From assembly GCA_902470365.1 (NCBI GenBank), contig CABRFZ010000031.1, positions 1 to 16,738 of the forward strand: DNA of 16,738 nt, given 5' to 3'. The stretch's first letter is position 1, and each line of letters begins with the position of its first letter. The DNA is from an uncultured Collinsella sp. (GTDB lineage: Bacteria > Actinomycetota > Coriobacteriia > Coriobacteriales > Coriobacteriaceae). The notes under the pieces are model-generated. The model was not told where the DNA came from. It searched no databases and saw only the letters and a list, made by a program, of their open reading frames with translations. Shown piece by piece: positions 8,333 to 14,700 of the stretch. The position numbers were made by a program, and so were the translations under genes.

Positions 8333-8397
8333 GTTGCGGTGGAATAGTTCCTGTTTGGGGGCCTGAAGCCTCTATTCAGGAACTATTTCACCGCAAC
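8333..8397. repeat. Long inverted repeat (hairpin A)
   Basis: Arms of 21 bp (8333-8353 and 8377-8397) pair with a single G-T wobble around a 23-base loop. A second, mutually exclusive hairpin, CCTGAA (8362-8367) with TTCAGG (8375-8380), uses part of the loop and the right arm. No T-run follows. It looks like an extragenic palindromic repeat and may stabilise the 3' end of the SIS 1 transcript. Confidence 0.75.
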
Positions 8398-8405
8398 CGC
8401 CAAAT

Positions 8406-8487
8406 GATCCGCTGGGGACGGAGGAAAACGGATCACTGACTCAGACCAGCCCCTCAGTGATCCGTTTTCCTCCGTCCCCAGCGGATC
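8406..8487. repeat. Perfect 34-bp inverted repeat (hairpin B), probable terminator
   Basis: Arms 8406-8439 and 8454-8487 are perfectly complementary over 34 bp around a 14-base loop. An A-run lies before the left arm and a T-rich stretch (8488-8497) follows the right arm, so it could end transcription in either direction. Perfect identity over this length suggests recent insertion or active maintenance. It separates SIS 1 from the EamA gene. Confidence 0.85.
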
Positions 8488-8510
8488 TTTTCCGTTTGTC
8501 GATTTGTGTC

Positions 8511-8541
8511 TTGAAAAATGTATATAACGACTATAACGTAG
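8511..8541 (+). promoter_or_regulatory. Promoter/operator before EamA gene with TATAACG direct repeat
   Basis: TATAACG occurs at 8523-8529 and 8532-8538, a 9-bp period. The first copy extends to TATATAACGACTA (8521-8533); the reverse complement of the site before regulator 2 reads TATATAACGTCTA, 12 of 13 identical. A possible -35 TTGAAA (8511-8516) precedes TATAAC (8532-8537) with a short 15-base spacer, so the operator would overlap the -10 region. Confidence 0.55.
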
Positions 8542-8578
8542 TGTGAAACATATTGGAAACAATACCGAGGAGGCTGCG

Positions 8579-9661
8579 TTGAAGAAAAGCAATCTGGGCT
8601 ATGTGCTGGTGCTAATCGCCGCGCTTATGTGGGGCAGCATCGGAATCTTTGTAAACGGCATCTCGGCCATGGGCGTTTCGTCCCAGAGCATGGCTGCCTT
8701 TCGCTTGTTGGTCGGAGCGTTTATCTTGGCGCCGGTCCTGATGTTTATGGGCTGCCGTCCGGGTGAGGGGTCTACCGTGGCTCAGGGTCCGCTTGCCCTG
8801 TTCAGGGCAAGCCCTAAAGAGCTTGTTCCCTGCGCGCTTGTCGGTATCGTCGGTTTGGCCGCCGCCAACACTTGCTATTACGAGTGCATGGGCGAGGTGG
8901 GCATGTCCACGGCCTCGGTGCTGCTCTACACCTCGCCGGTGTTTGGCGTCATGCTCGGTCGCGTGCTTTATCGCGAGGACGTGACCCCCAACAAGCTCGT
9001 TGCCATTGTCTTTAACATCGTTGGCTGCGTGCTTGCGGTGACCAATGGCGACCTTTCCGGTTTTCATTTTTCGGTTTGGGGCGTCACGTCGGGCGTGATT
9101 GCAGGCCTTTGTGGTGCGTCGCTTGCGGTGTTTAGCCGGATAGCAACCAAGACGGTCCACCCGCTGGCTGTCACGTTTTGGGGCTTTGTTTTTGGCGGTG
9201 CGGTTATGGCGGCTATCGCGGCTCCGTGGCCGGATGTCGCCGCGGCAATGTCGCCACAGCTGCTGCTGCTGTTCCTTGGCTTTGGACTCATCCCCACAGC
9301 CGTGGCTTACATCTTATATATGCAGGGTCTGTCCATGGGGCTCGAGACATCGAAAGTTCCCGTCGTAATGTCTTTCGAGACGGTCGTCACCGTACTGGTG
9401 GGCATTGGTGTCTACGCCGAGCCCGCCGGCGCGATCAAGGTCCTGGGCATCGTGCTGGTGCTCGCGTCCATCCTGATTATGAACACCGACTTCTCCAAGC
9501 TGCGCAACAGTGTGTTTGTCGGTCATGTCATTGAGAGCATGACCTTTAAGCCCAACGCGTGGTGGACCGAAAAATCTCAGGACATGGATCTGTTTAAGGA
9601 GCGCACCGGCATCGCGCTGGAACCCACCGTGCAGGAAAGCCCCTGGTACTTCGTGCGATAG
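8579..9661 (+). CDS. EamA/DMT-superfamily transporter, likely metabolite or amino-acid exporter
   Basis: The 360-residue protein has ten predicted membrane segments in two EamA repeats (about residues 7-145 and 165-295). Family landmarks include ALMWGSIGIFVN at the start, NTCYYECMGEVGMSTASVLLYTSPVF in repeat 1 and IPTAVAYILYMQGLSMGLETSKVPVVMSFETVVTVLVG in repeat 2. DMT members of this kind usually export amino acids or small metabolites. A hydrophilic tail of about 55 residues follows the last helix (ending ESPWYFVR), which is longer than usual. TTG 8579 is preferred as start because GAGGAGG (8567-8573) lies 5 bases before it. The alternative GTG at 8543 adds a polar leader, lacks a ribosome site and nearly touches the operator. 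Its promoter shares a motif with the PTS operon, so the substrate may be a product of that pathway. Confidence 0.88.
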   Translation: MKKSNLGYVLVLIAALMWGSIGIFVNGISAMGVSSQSMAAFRLLVGAFILAPVLMFMGCRPGEGSTVAQGPLALFRASPKELVPCALVGIVGLAAANTCYYECMGEVGMSTASVLLYTSPVFGVMLGRVLYREDVTPNKLVAIVFNIVGCVLAVTNGDLSGFHFSVWGVTSGVIAGLCGASLAVFSRIATKTVHPLAVTFWGFVFGGAVMAAIAAPWPDVAAAMSPQLLLLFLGFGLIPTAVAYILYMQGLSMGLETSKVPVVMSFETVVTVLVGIGVYAEPAGAIKVLGIVLVLASILIMNTDFSKLRNSVFVGHVIESMTFKPNAWWTEKSQDMDLFKERTGIALEPTVQESPWYFVR

Positions 9662-9740
9662 GGGATTGCGCGCAGGGTCTGACCTGGGGTTATCCAGCTA
9701 GCGCCGGCCTACCCAGCCCCAACGTTTCAAGTACGTTAAA

Positions 9741-9774
9741 CCCGTCAACGGTCGATTTTCACCCGCGAACGGTC
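9741..9774 (+). promoter_or_regulatory. 21-bp-spaced direct repeats upstream of PTS promoter
   Basis: CCCGTCAACGGTC (9741-9753) and CCCGCGAACGGTC (9762-9774) match at 11 of 13 positions. Their starts are 21 bp apart, two helical turns, so both present the same DNA face. They lie just upstream of the candidate promoter and could bind an activator. The binding protein is unknown. Confidence 0.4.
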
Positions 9775-9776
9775 TT

Positions 9777-9840
9777 TATACTAATTAGCAATATAAGCAA
9801 CGTATAAGACGTTATAATGACCATAACGAAAAGGAGGAGG
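9777..9840 (+). promoter_or_regulatory. PTS operon promoter, operator and ribosome site
   Basis: TATAAT at 9813-9818 is a consensus -10, and TATACT at 9777-9782 is a second candidate; neither has a convincing -35 at normal spacing. TATAA-GACG-TTATA (9803-9816) is an inverted repeat overlapping the -10. It contains AGACGTTATA (9807-9816), found exactly again before regulator 2 at 15876-15885. CGTTAT (9810-9815) and ATAACG (9823-9828) form another inverted pair. A repressor here would block RNA polymerase. AAGGAGGAGG (9831-9840) is a strong ribosome site. Confidence 0.65.
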
Positions 9841-9844
9841 CAAG

Positions 9845-10768
9845 ATGAATCAGATCATTCTCGCATCTCATGGCGGCCTGGCCGCAGGCGCCAAAGACAC
9901 GCTCGAGATGGTTCTCGGCGACGTGTCGAACGTCCACGTCGTGTCGCTTGCTCGTGACGACAAGGAGCCCATCAACAACAAGGTGGACGCCATGATCGCC
10001 ACGTTCAACGCGGACGACACCGTCTATGTGCTGACCGATATGCTCGGCAGCTCGGTCAACAACAACATGGTCGAGCTTTCCAAGAACGGCACGAAGTTCA
10101 CGGTTGTCAGCGGTTTCAATATTCCGCTGGCGCTGACGCTCGCTATGAGCCCCGTCCCCGTCAAGGGCGCCGAGCTCGCAGCCCTCATCAACGAGGCCCG
10201 GACCGGTCTGACCAACCCCAATGCACCGGTCGAGGCTGCCGCGGCTCCCGCCAAGAAGGCCAAGGCGCCCCGTCACAGCTCCGGTCCCGCCAAGATCGTC
10301 CTCGCACGTCTTGACTACCGTCTGCTGCACGGCCAGGTCGTCTTTACCTGGACCACCAAGGTTCAGGCCGAGCGCATCATCGTCGTCGACAACGCTGCCG
10401 CCAACGATGACATCAAGAAGGGCGCTCTTAAGCTGGCCAAGCCCCAGGGCGTGCGCCTGAACGTCTTCACCGTCGAGCGTGCCCTCGCCAAGATGGACAA
10501 GCTCAACACCCTCGGCGAGCGCGTCATGTTCGTCTTTGGCAACACTGCCGAGATGCTGCAGTTCTGCCAGGGCTACAAGCTCGACGCCATCAACCTGGGC
10601 GCCACCGCCAACCACGACGGTGCCGATCAGATTGGCGGCAAGGACAGCTCCGTCTTCTTCGACGCCACCCAGAAGGCCGACGTCAACCAGCTGCTCGACA
10701 TGGGCATCAAGCTCTACGTCCAGCAGACCCCTACGTATCAGAGCGTCGACATCGACGCCAAGCTGTAA
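9845..10768 (+). CDS. PTS mannose-family EIIAB fusion
   Basis: The 307-residue cytoplasmic phosphocarrier passes phosphate from HPr to the incoming sugar. The EIIA domain (about 1-130) starts MNQIILASHGGLA with H9 as the expected phosphorylation site. An Ala/Lys/Pro linker (about 128-148) leads to the EIIB domain (about 149-307), where RLDYRLLHGQVV places H162 at the phospho-histidine position. EIIB normally reads RIDDRLIHGQV, so one Asp is Tyr here. It is the first gene of a PTS operon; the EIIC gene begins 36 bases downstream. The family covers mannose, glucosamine, sorbose, fructose, N-acetylgalactosamine and the Amadori compounds of the gfr system. Specificity cannot be read from EIIAB alone, and the SIS neighbours favour a glycated amine. 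Confidence 0.93.
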   Translation: MNQIILASHGGLAAGAKDTLEMVLGDVSNVHVVSLARDDKEPINNKVDAMIATFNADDTVYVLTDMLGSSVNNNMVELSKNGTKFTVVSGFNIPLALTLAMSPVPVKGAELAALINEARTGLTNPNAPVEAAAAPAKKAKAPRHSSGPAKIVLARLDYRLLHGQVVFTWTTKVQAERIIVVDNAAANDDIKKGALKLAKPQGVRLNVFTVERALAKMDKLNTLGERVMFVFGNTAEMLQFCQGYKLDAINLGATANHDGADQIGGKDSSVFFDATQKADVNQLLDMGIKLYVQQTPTYQSVDIDAKL

Positions 10769-10804
10769 TCAACCAGGCTTTTGCCTGACTGAAAGGAGAA
10801 GGGT

Positions 10805-11599
10805 ATGAATACGTTCATCAGTGCGGTGCTCGTCGGCCTCGTCGGCGTGTTCTGCATGTGGGACTCCCGCCTGCTCGGTCGTCTTAACTTCGAGCAGCCC
10901 CTCGTTGGCGCTACGCTCGTCGGTCTGCTGCTGGGCGATGTGCCCACCGGCCTTGCCGTCGGTGCCGCCGTCGAGCTCGTGTCCATGGGCCTGGTGCAGG
11001 TCGGCGCCGCCGTTCCGCCCGATATGGTCCTGGGCGGCATCGTGGCCGCTGCCTTTGCGTGCCTGACCGACGCTTCCGCCGAGACCGCCATGACGATCGC
11101 CATCCCGGTCGCCGTCCTGGGTCAGCTCCTCGGCATCGTGTTCCGTTCCATCATCGCCGTCCTCACCCATGTGGCAGATAACGCGATTGATAACGGAAAG
11201 TTCAAGACCGCCTACCGTATGCACATCTGCGCCGGCTCCGGTTTGTACGCCATCATGTACTTCCTGCCGATCTTCCTCGCCGTCTTTGTTGGCACTGACC
11301 TGGTTCAGGCCATCGTCAACATGGTTCCCGAGTGGCTGTCCACTGGTCTTAACGTTTCGACCAAGATCATGACCGCCTACGGCTTGGCCCTGCTGCTCAC
11401 CATGATGATCAAGAAGGGTATGACTCCGTTCCTGTTCATCGGTTTCCTGCTCGCCGCTTACCTCAACCTGTCCGTCATCGCGGTCGCTCTGATCGGTGTG
11501 TGCCTGGCTGTCGTCTTCATGGGCTTCAAGTTCAACGGTTCCCATGCAGCCGCCGGTGTCGATTCCGACTACGATCCGCTCGAAGACGACGAAGACTAA
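10805..11599 (+). CDS. PTS mannose-family EIIC
   Basis: The 264-residue membrane permease subunit, with EIID, forms the sugar channel of a mannose-type PTS. Characteristic features are the N-terminal MNTFISAVLVGLVGVFCMWDSRLLG, the GATLVGLLLGDVPTGLAVGAAVELVSMG segment and roughly eight hydrophobic stretches. Length fits the family (about 265). The acidic C-terminus (DSDYDPLEDDED) is notable. AAAGGAG precedes the ATG, and the next gene starts 13 bases after the stop, showing tight translational coupling with EIID. No frameshift or missing segment was seen. Confidence 0.95.
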   Translation: MNTFISAVLVGLVGVFCMWDSRLLGRLNFEQPLVGATLVGLLLGDVPTGLAVGAAVELVSMGLVQVGAAVPPDMVLGGIVAAAFACLTDASAETAMTIAIPVAVLGQLLGIVFRSIIAVLTHVADNAIDNGKFKTAYRMHICAGSGLYAIMYFLPIFLAVFVGTDLVQAIVNMVPEWLSTGLNVSTKIMTAYGLALLLTMMIKKGMTPFLFIGFLLAAYLNLSVIAVALIGVCLAVVFMGFKFNGSHAAAGVDSDYDPLEDDED

Positions 11600-11612
11600 G
11601 GAGGAACACACT

Positions 11613-12446
11613 ATGGCAACCGCAACCAAGGACGTGTCCCTGAACAAGAAGGTCAGCCAGTTCTTCTGGCGCTCCTGGGCCATCCAGGCCTCTTGGAACT
11701 ACGAGCGTCAGATGAACATGGGCTTCCTCTACGGTATGGTTCCCACGCTCGATCGCCTCTATCCGGACGAGTCCGACCCCAAGCAGCTTGCTGCTAAGAA
11801 AGAGGCTTACCACCGTCACATGGCGTTCTACAACTGCACCCCGCAGACGAGCGCTTTCATCCTGGGCCTCGCCGCCTCCATGGAGGAGGAGTACGCCAAG
11901 GATCCCGAGAACTTCAACCCCGATTCGATTAACGCTGTCAAGACCTCCCTTATGGGCCCGCTTTCCGGCATCGGTGACTCCTTCTTCCAGGGCACCATCC
12001 GCGTTATCGCCTTTGGCTTGGGCGTTCAGCTGGCTCAGCAGGGCTCCATCATGGGCCCGATCCTGGCCCTTCTCATCTCCATCGTCCCCTCCGTGCTGAT
12101 CACTTGGTTCGCAGCCAAGATGGGATATCAGGGCGGCCACGAGTACCTGAGCAAGCTTCAGGGCGGCGACCTCATGGAGAAGCTCATGTATGTCTGCGGC
12201 ATCGTGGGTCTTATGTCCGTGGGCGGCATGATCGCCACGCTGATCGGCGCCACCACCCCGCTGCAGTTCGCTGACGGCACCGTCGTGATCCAGGACATCC
12301 TGGACGGCATGATGCCCCAGATGATCTCCCTTGGCCTCACCGGCCTTATGTACTGGCTCATCAAGAAGAACGTCAACACCGGTTGGCTTCTCGTGATCGC
12401 CATTGTGGGCGGCATCGCCCTCTCCGCGGTCGGCATCCTGGCTTAG
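11613..12446 (+). CDS. PTS mannose-family EIID
   Basis: The 277-residue subunit has the EIID layout: a long N-terminal cytoplasmic amphipathic part (FFWRSWAIQASWNYERQMNMGFLYGMVPTL), the conserved SLMGPLSGIGDSFFQG segment, and C-terminal membrane helices. With EIIC it makes the substrate pathway and fixes specificity. AAGGAGG (11598-11603) overlaps the EIIC stop and precedes the ATG by 9 bases. The TAG stop lies inside a perfect 18-bp palindrome. The second SIS gene follows after a 199-bp structured gap and is probably part of the same transcript. Confidence 0.95.
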   Translation: MATATKDVSLNKKVSQFFWRSWAIQASWNYERQMNMGFLYGMVPTLDRLYPDESDPKQLAAKKEAYHRHMAFYNCTPQTSAFILGLAASMEEEYAKDPENFNPDSINAVKTSLMGPLSGIGDSFFQGTIRVIAFGLGVQLAQQGSIMGPILALLISIVPSVLITWFAAKMGYQGGHEYLSKLQGGDLMEKLMYVCGIVGLMSVGGMIATLIGATTPLQFADGTVVIQDILDGMMPQMISLGLTGLMYWLIKKNVNTGWLLVIAIVGGIALSAVGILA

Positions 12447-12555
12447 TCGCGACTAAGCGCCTAACCGCTTTCCCCCGGGGGCCTGCCTGGCATCCCATAC
12501 CCCAGGCAGGCTTCCATCCCCAAAATGCAACAATGGGACAGTCCCTTTGTCGCAT
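12441..12555. promoter_or_regulatory. Structured gap between EIID and SIS 2 genes
   Basis: Three structures follow one another. A perfect palindrome GCTTAGTCGCGACTAAGC (12441-12458) covers the EIID stop. A 10-bp stem (12481-12490 with 12502-12511), preceded by CCCCCGGGGG (12472-12481), could be a terminator or attenuator but has almost no T-run. An imperfect 15-pair hairpin (12525-12539 with 12541-12555, two mismatches) is centred on GGGACAGTCCC. Together they could set the ratio of PTS to SIS 2 expression. The remaining bases to 12645 hold only the ribosome site. Confidence 0.6.
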
Positions 12556-12645
12556 CCTCAACGGGCCGGCGACTCGGTCCAAACCACGGTAACCCTGCGA
12601 GCGCCCGGCAATGTGGCGCCGCAAAAATTGAAAGGAATGTGTCAG

Positions 12646-13629
12646 ATGTACGAGATCGACCTTAACCTCCCTAAGCAGATCGTCGCTGACGTCCTGTCCA
12701 ACCACGAGATCCACAGCGTCGCCTTCGTCGGCTGCGGTGCCTCCATGTCCGACCTTTACCCCGCCAAGTACTTCCTGGCCAACAACACGGACAAGCTGAA
12801 CGTTCAGATCTTCACCGCTAACGAGTTCAACTACGACACGCCTTCCTGGGTCAACGAGCACACCTTCGTGATCACCTGCTCCCTCGGTGGCTCCACGCCC
12901 GAGACCGTCGAGGCCAACAAGACCGCCAAGAAGCACAACTGCCCGGTCGTCTCCCTCACCAACAAGGCTGGCTCCGCTCTGACCGTCGACGCTGACTACG
13001 TCATCGTTCACGGCTTCCACGCCAACTACGCTGCCAAGTGCGAGAAGCCCGGCTATGCCATCGCTCTTGCTCTCGAGATCCTTCAGCAGACCGAGGGCTA
13101 TGACCACTACGAGGACATGATCACCGGCCTCACCAACGTCTTCGAGCTCTGCGAGAACGCCGCTCAGCACTGCAAGAAGCTCGCCAAGAAGTTCGCCGAG
13201 GACTTCAAGGACGACAAGATGATCTACTTCATGGCTTCCGGTGCCTCCGAGAAGATGGCTTACTCTAACGCCGCCTTCCTGTTCACCGAGATGCAGTGGA
13301 TCGACGCCGCTGCCTACAACACCGGCGAGTACTTCCATGGCCCGTTCGAGGTTTCCACCGAGGGTAAGCCCTACGTCTTCCTCATGTCCGATGGCGCTAC
13401 CCGTCCGATGGACGCCCGCGCCCTCACCTTCCTTGAGCGCATGGGCGCCAAGGTCGCTCTGATCGACTCCAAGGACTACGGCCTGGCTGACGCCGTGCCC
13501 GCGAGCGTCGTCACCTACTTCAACCCGCTGCTGCACCTCGCCGTTATGCGCGAGTACGGCAACCAGATCGCCGAGGCCCGTCAGCACCCGCTGACCATGC
13601 GTCGCTACATGTGGAAGCTTTCCTACTAA
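12646..13629 (+). CDS. SIS-domain sugar-phosphate deglycase/isomerase, FrlB-like (SIS 2)
   Basis: The 327-residue double-SIS protein resembles FrlB, FraB and GfrF. The phosphate-binding loop is CSLGGSTPETV (S79) and the active-site segment GEYFHGPFE has the expected Glu (E228) and His (H231). It ends RRYMWKLSY, like SIS 1. The predicted job is to cleave the 6-phosphorylated glycated amine delivered by the PTS just upstream, giving hexose 6-phosphate plus free amine. ATG 12646 is preferred because AAAGGA (12631-12636) lies 9 bases before it; ATG 12637 touches that site. All 17 Phe codons are TTC, a sign of high expression. A strong terminator follows. An aldose-ketose isomerase role is the alternative. 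Confidence 0.85.
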   Translation: MYEIDLNLPKQIVADVLSNHEIHSVAFVGCGASMSDLYPAKYFLANNTDKLNVQIFTANEFNYDTPSWVNEHTFVITCSLGGSTPETVEANKTAKKHNCPVVSLTNKAGSALTVDADYVIVHGFHANYAAKCEKPGYAIALALEILQQTEGYDHYEDMITGLTNVFELCENAAQHCKKLAKKFAEDFKDDKMIYFMASGASEKMAYSNAAFLFTEMQWIDAAAYNTGEYFHGPFEVSTEGKPYVFLMSDGATRPMDARALTFLERMGAKVALIDSKDYGLADAVPASVVTYFNPLLHLAVMREYGNQIAEARQHPLTMRRYMWKLSY

Positions 13630-13631
13630 TC

Positions 13632-13651
13632 ACAAGTAAGTAGACCTTACG
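13632..13651 (+). repeat. Copy of AAGTRAGTAGAC repeat
   Basis: ACAAGTAAGTAGACCTTACG differs by two transitions from the reverse complement of 14544-14563, the right arm of the inverted-repeat element downstream. It also holds a small hairpin, GTAAG (13636-13640) with CTTAC (13646-13650). It starts two bases after the SIS 2 stop codon. Confidence 0.6.
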
Positions 13652-13662
13652 GGTTGATTGAG

Positions 13663-13696
13663 AGGGGATGGGGTTTGCGCCCCGTCCCCTTTTTTG
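13663..13696 (+). terminator. Intrinsic terminator of PTS-SIS 2 operon
   Basis: An 11-bp stem (13663-13673 with 13680-13690, one G-T pair, TTTGCG loop) is followed by a run of T. It should end the operon before the HAD gene. Confidence 0.9.
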
Positions 13697-13715
13697 TTCT
13701 TGAGAGGAGATGCGT

Positions 13716-14345
13716 ATGATCAAAGCAGTGCTGTTTGATATGGACGGCGTGCTGGTCGATACCGAGTGGTTCTACAACCGTCGCCGCGTGGCGTTTATGG
13801 AGGAGAAGGGCTTCCACTTTGACGAGATCCCCGATCTTTCGGGGTCTAACGAGCCGGCCATTTGGGAGGCGCTGGTGCCCGACGATGTTGAGCTGCGCGA
13901 GCGCCTGCGCGTGGAGTACAAGCAGGTCTACAGCCCGGACCACCCCGTTCCGTATGCTGAGCTGCTCAACGAGCAGACGGAGCCGGTGATGCGCAAGCTG
14001 CACGAGCGCGGCGTGAAGTGCGCCATCGCGAGCTCGTCTTATCGTGAGCTCATTGACGAGCTGGTAGAGATTGCCGGTATTGCCGATGTGCTGGATTACA
14101 CCGTCAGCGGTCACGAGTGCAGTGCGTTTAAGCCCGACCCCGAGATCTACCTGCGTGCCATGGAGGCGCTAGGGGTGGAGCCTGCCGAGTGCCTGGTTAT
14201 AGAGGATTCGCCTTTGGGCATCGAGGCTGGTAAGCGCTCCGGCGCCCGCGTCCTGGCGCTGCGTCCGCACGAGGGTGTCAACCTCGATCAATCGCGAGCC
14301 GATGCCGTTATCGATAATTTGACCGACATTTTGGCCGCTTTGTAG
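13716..14345 (+). CDS. HAD-superfamily phosphatase/phosphomutase, beta-PGM-like
   Basis: The 209-residue HAD hydrolase has all four motifs: DMDGVLVDTE with nucleophile D8 and acid D10, the motif II serine in IASSSYRE (near residue 105), K in AFKPDPEIYL (near 137) and VIEDSPLGIEAG (near 163). A helical cap lies between motif I and II, as in beta-phosphoglucomutase and small sugar-phosphate phosphatases. Likely substrates are phosphorylated sugars. The position directly after the PTS-SIS operon suggests a supporting role there, for example removing a dead-end sugar phosphate, but it has its own unit after a terminator. The second of two nearby ATGs (13716) is preferred, since GAGGAG (13704-13709) abuts the first (13710) and is 6 bases from the second. 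Confidence 0.86.
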   Translation: MIKAVLFDMDGVLVDTEWFYNRRRVAFMEEKGFHFDEIPDLSGSNEPAIWEALVPDDVELRERLRVEYKQVYSPDHPVPYAELLNEQTEPVMRKLHERGVKCAIASSSYRELIDELVEIAGIADVLDYTVSGHECSAFKPDPEIYLRAMEALGVEPAECLVIEDSPLGIEAGKRSGARVLALRPHEGVNLDQSRADAVIDNLTDILAAL

Positions 14346-14700
14346 TGTCAATCCGCCGCGAGAAGCACTGGTTCACGCGTCTTTTGCTGTGGATTGGCTT
14401 AATTTGGTTTCAATTTTGATCCGTTTGGCTTCGATTCGGGCTAAGTGAGTAGACTTTTTGGTGTAGGACGAGCACAAAGTGCATCTGCTCTAGTAAAACC
14501 GCAGGTCACAGGGGTGGCGGTTTTGGGTGTGCTCTGCAGGTCGCGTAAAGTCTACTCACTTGTAATTTGGGCCTTTGGTTGTGGGGGTTGCTGGTCCTGC
14601 TTTGGTTGTCGAGGGAGGGTGAATTGAAGCGCCCCCGCACGCTCCATGCTACAATCGCCGACATGCCTCACAACTAGATTTGCCTTCGAAAGGAGCCTAC
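14346..14700. other. 355-bp gene-free gap
   Basis: No convincing gene was found. The gap holds loosely repeated TTTGG sequences: TTTGGTTTCAATT (14403-14415) and TTTGGCTTCGATT (14424-14436) are 21 bp apart, and CTTTGGTTGT occurs at 14573-14582 and 14600-14609. It also holds the nested inverted-repeat element at 14443-14561, and ends with the ribosome site AAAGGAG (14689-14695) of the YitT gene. A 60-codon reading frame at 14445-14627 runs through the repeat element and is judged spurious. Confidence 0.7.
14443..14561. repeat. Nested inverted-repeat element (MITE-like or structured RNA)
   Basis: Terminal inverted repeats of 15 bp (AAGTGAGTAGACTTT at 14443-14457, complement at 14547-14561) enclose a second pair, GAGCACA (14470-14476) with TGTGCTC (14528-14534). 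Inside lies a third pair, AAAACCGC (14495-14502) with GCGGTTTT (14517-14524). GCACAAAGTGC (14472-14482) gives an alternative local hairpin, and GCAGGTC occurs twice (14501, 14536). The symmetry suggests a long branched stem if transcribed, or a small non-autonomous mobile element. No obvious target-site duplication flanks it. Confidence 0.65.

Noticed and set aside
8543..8578. GTG 8543 as start of the EamA protein
   Set aside because: It would add 12 polar residues with no ribosome site; TTG 8579 has GAGGAGG at ideal spacing.
12547..12645. Upstream in-frame starts for SIS 2 (12547 or 12637)
   Set aside because: The first overlaps the hairpin and gives a non-family leader; the second directly abuts AAAGGA, leaving ATG 12646 best placed.
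12373..13587. A 404-codon minus-strand frame opposite SIS 2 and the EIID end
   Set aside because: It is a shadow of strong GC codon bias; the low-complexity Val/Gly/Leu/Asp make-up matches no family.
14445..14627. Small plus-strand frame of 60 codons before the YitT gene
   Set aside because: It runs through the inverted-repeat element, has no ribosome site and an unlikely Cys/Gly/Trp-rich end.
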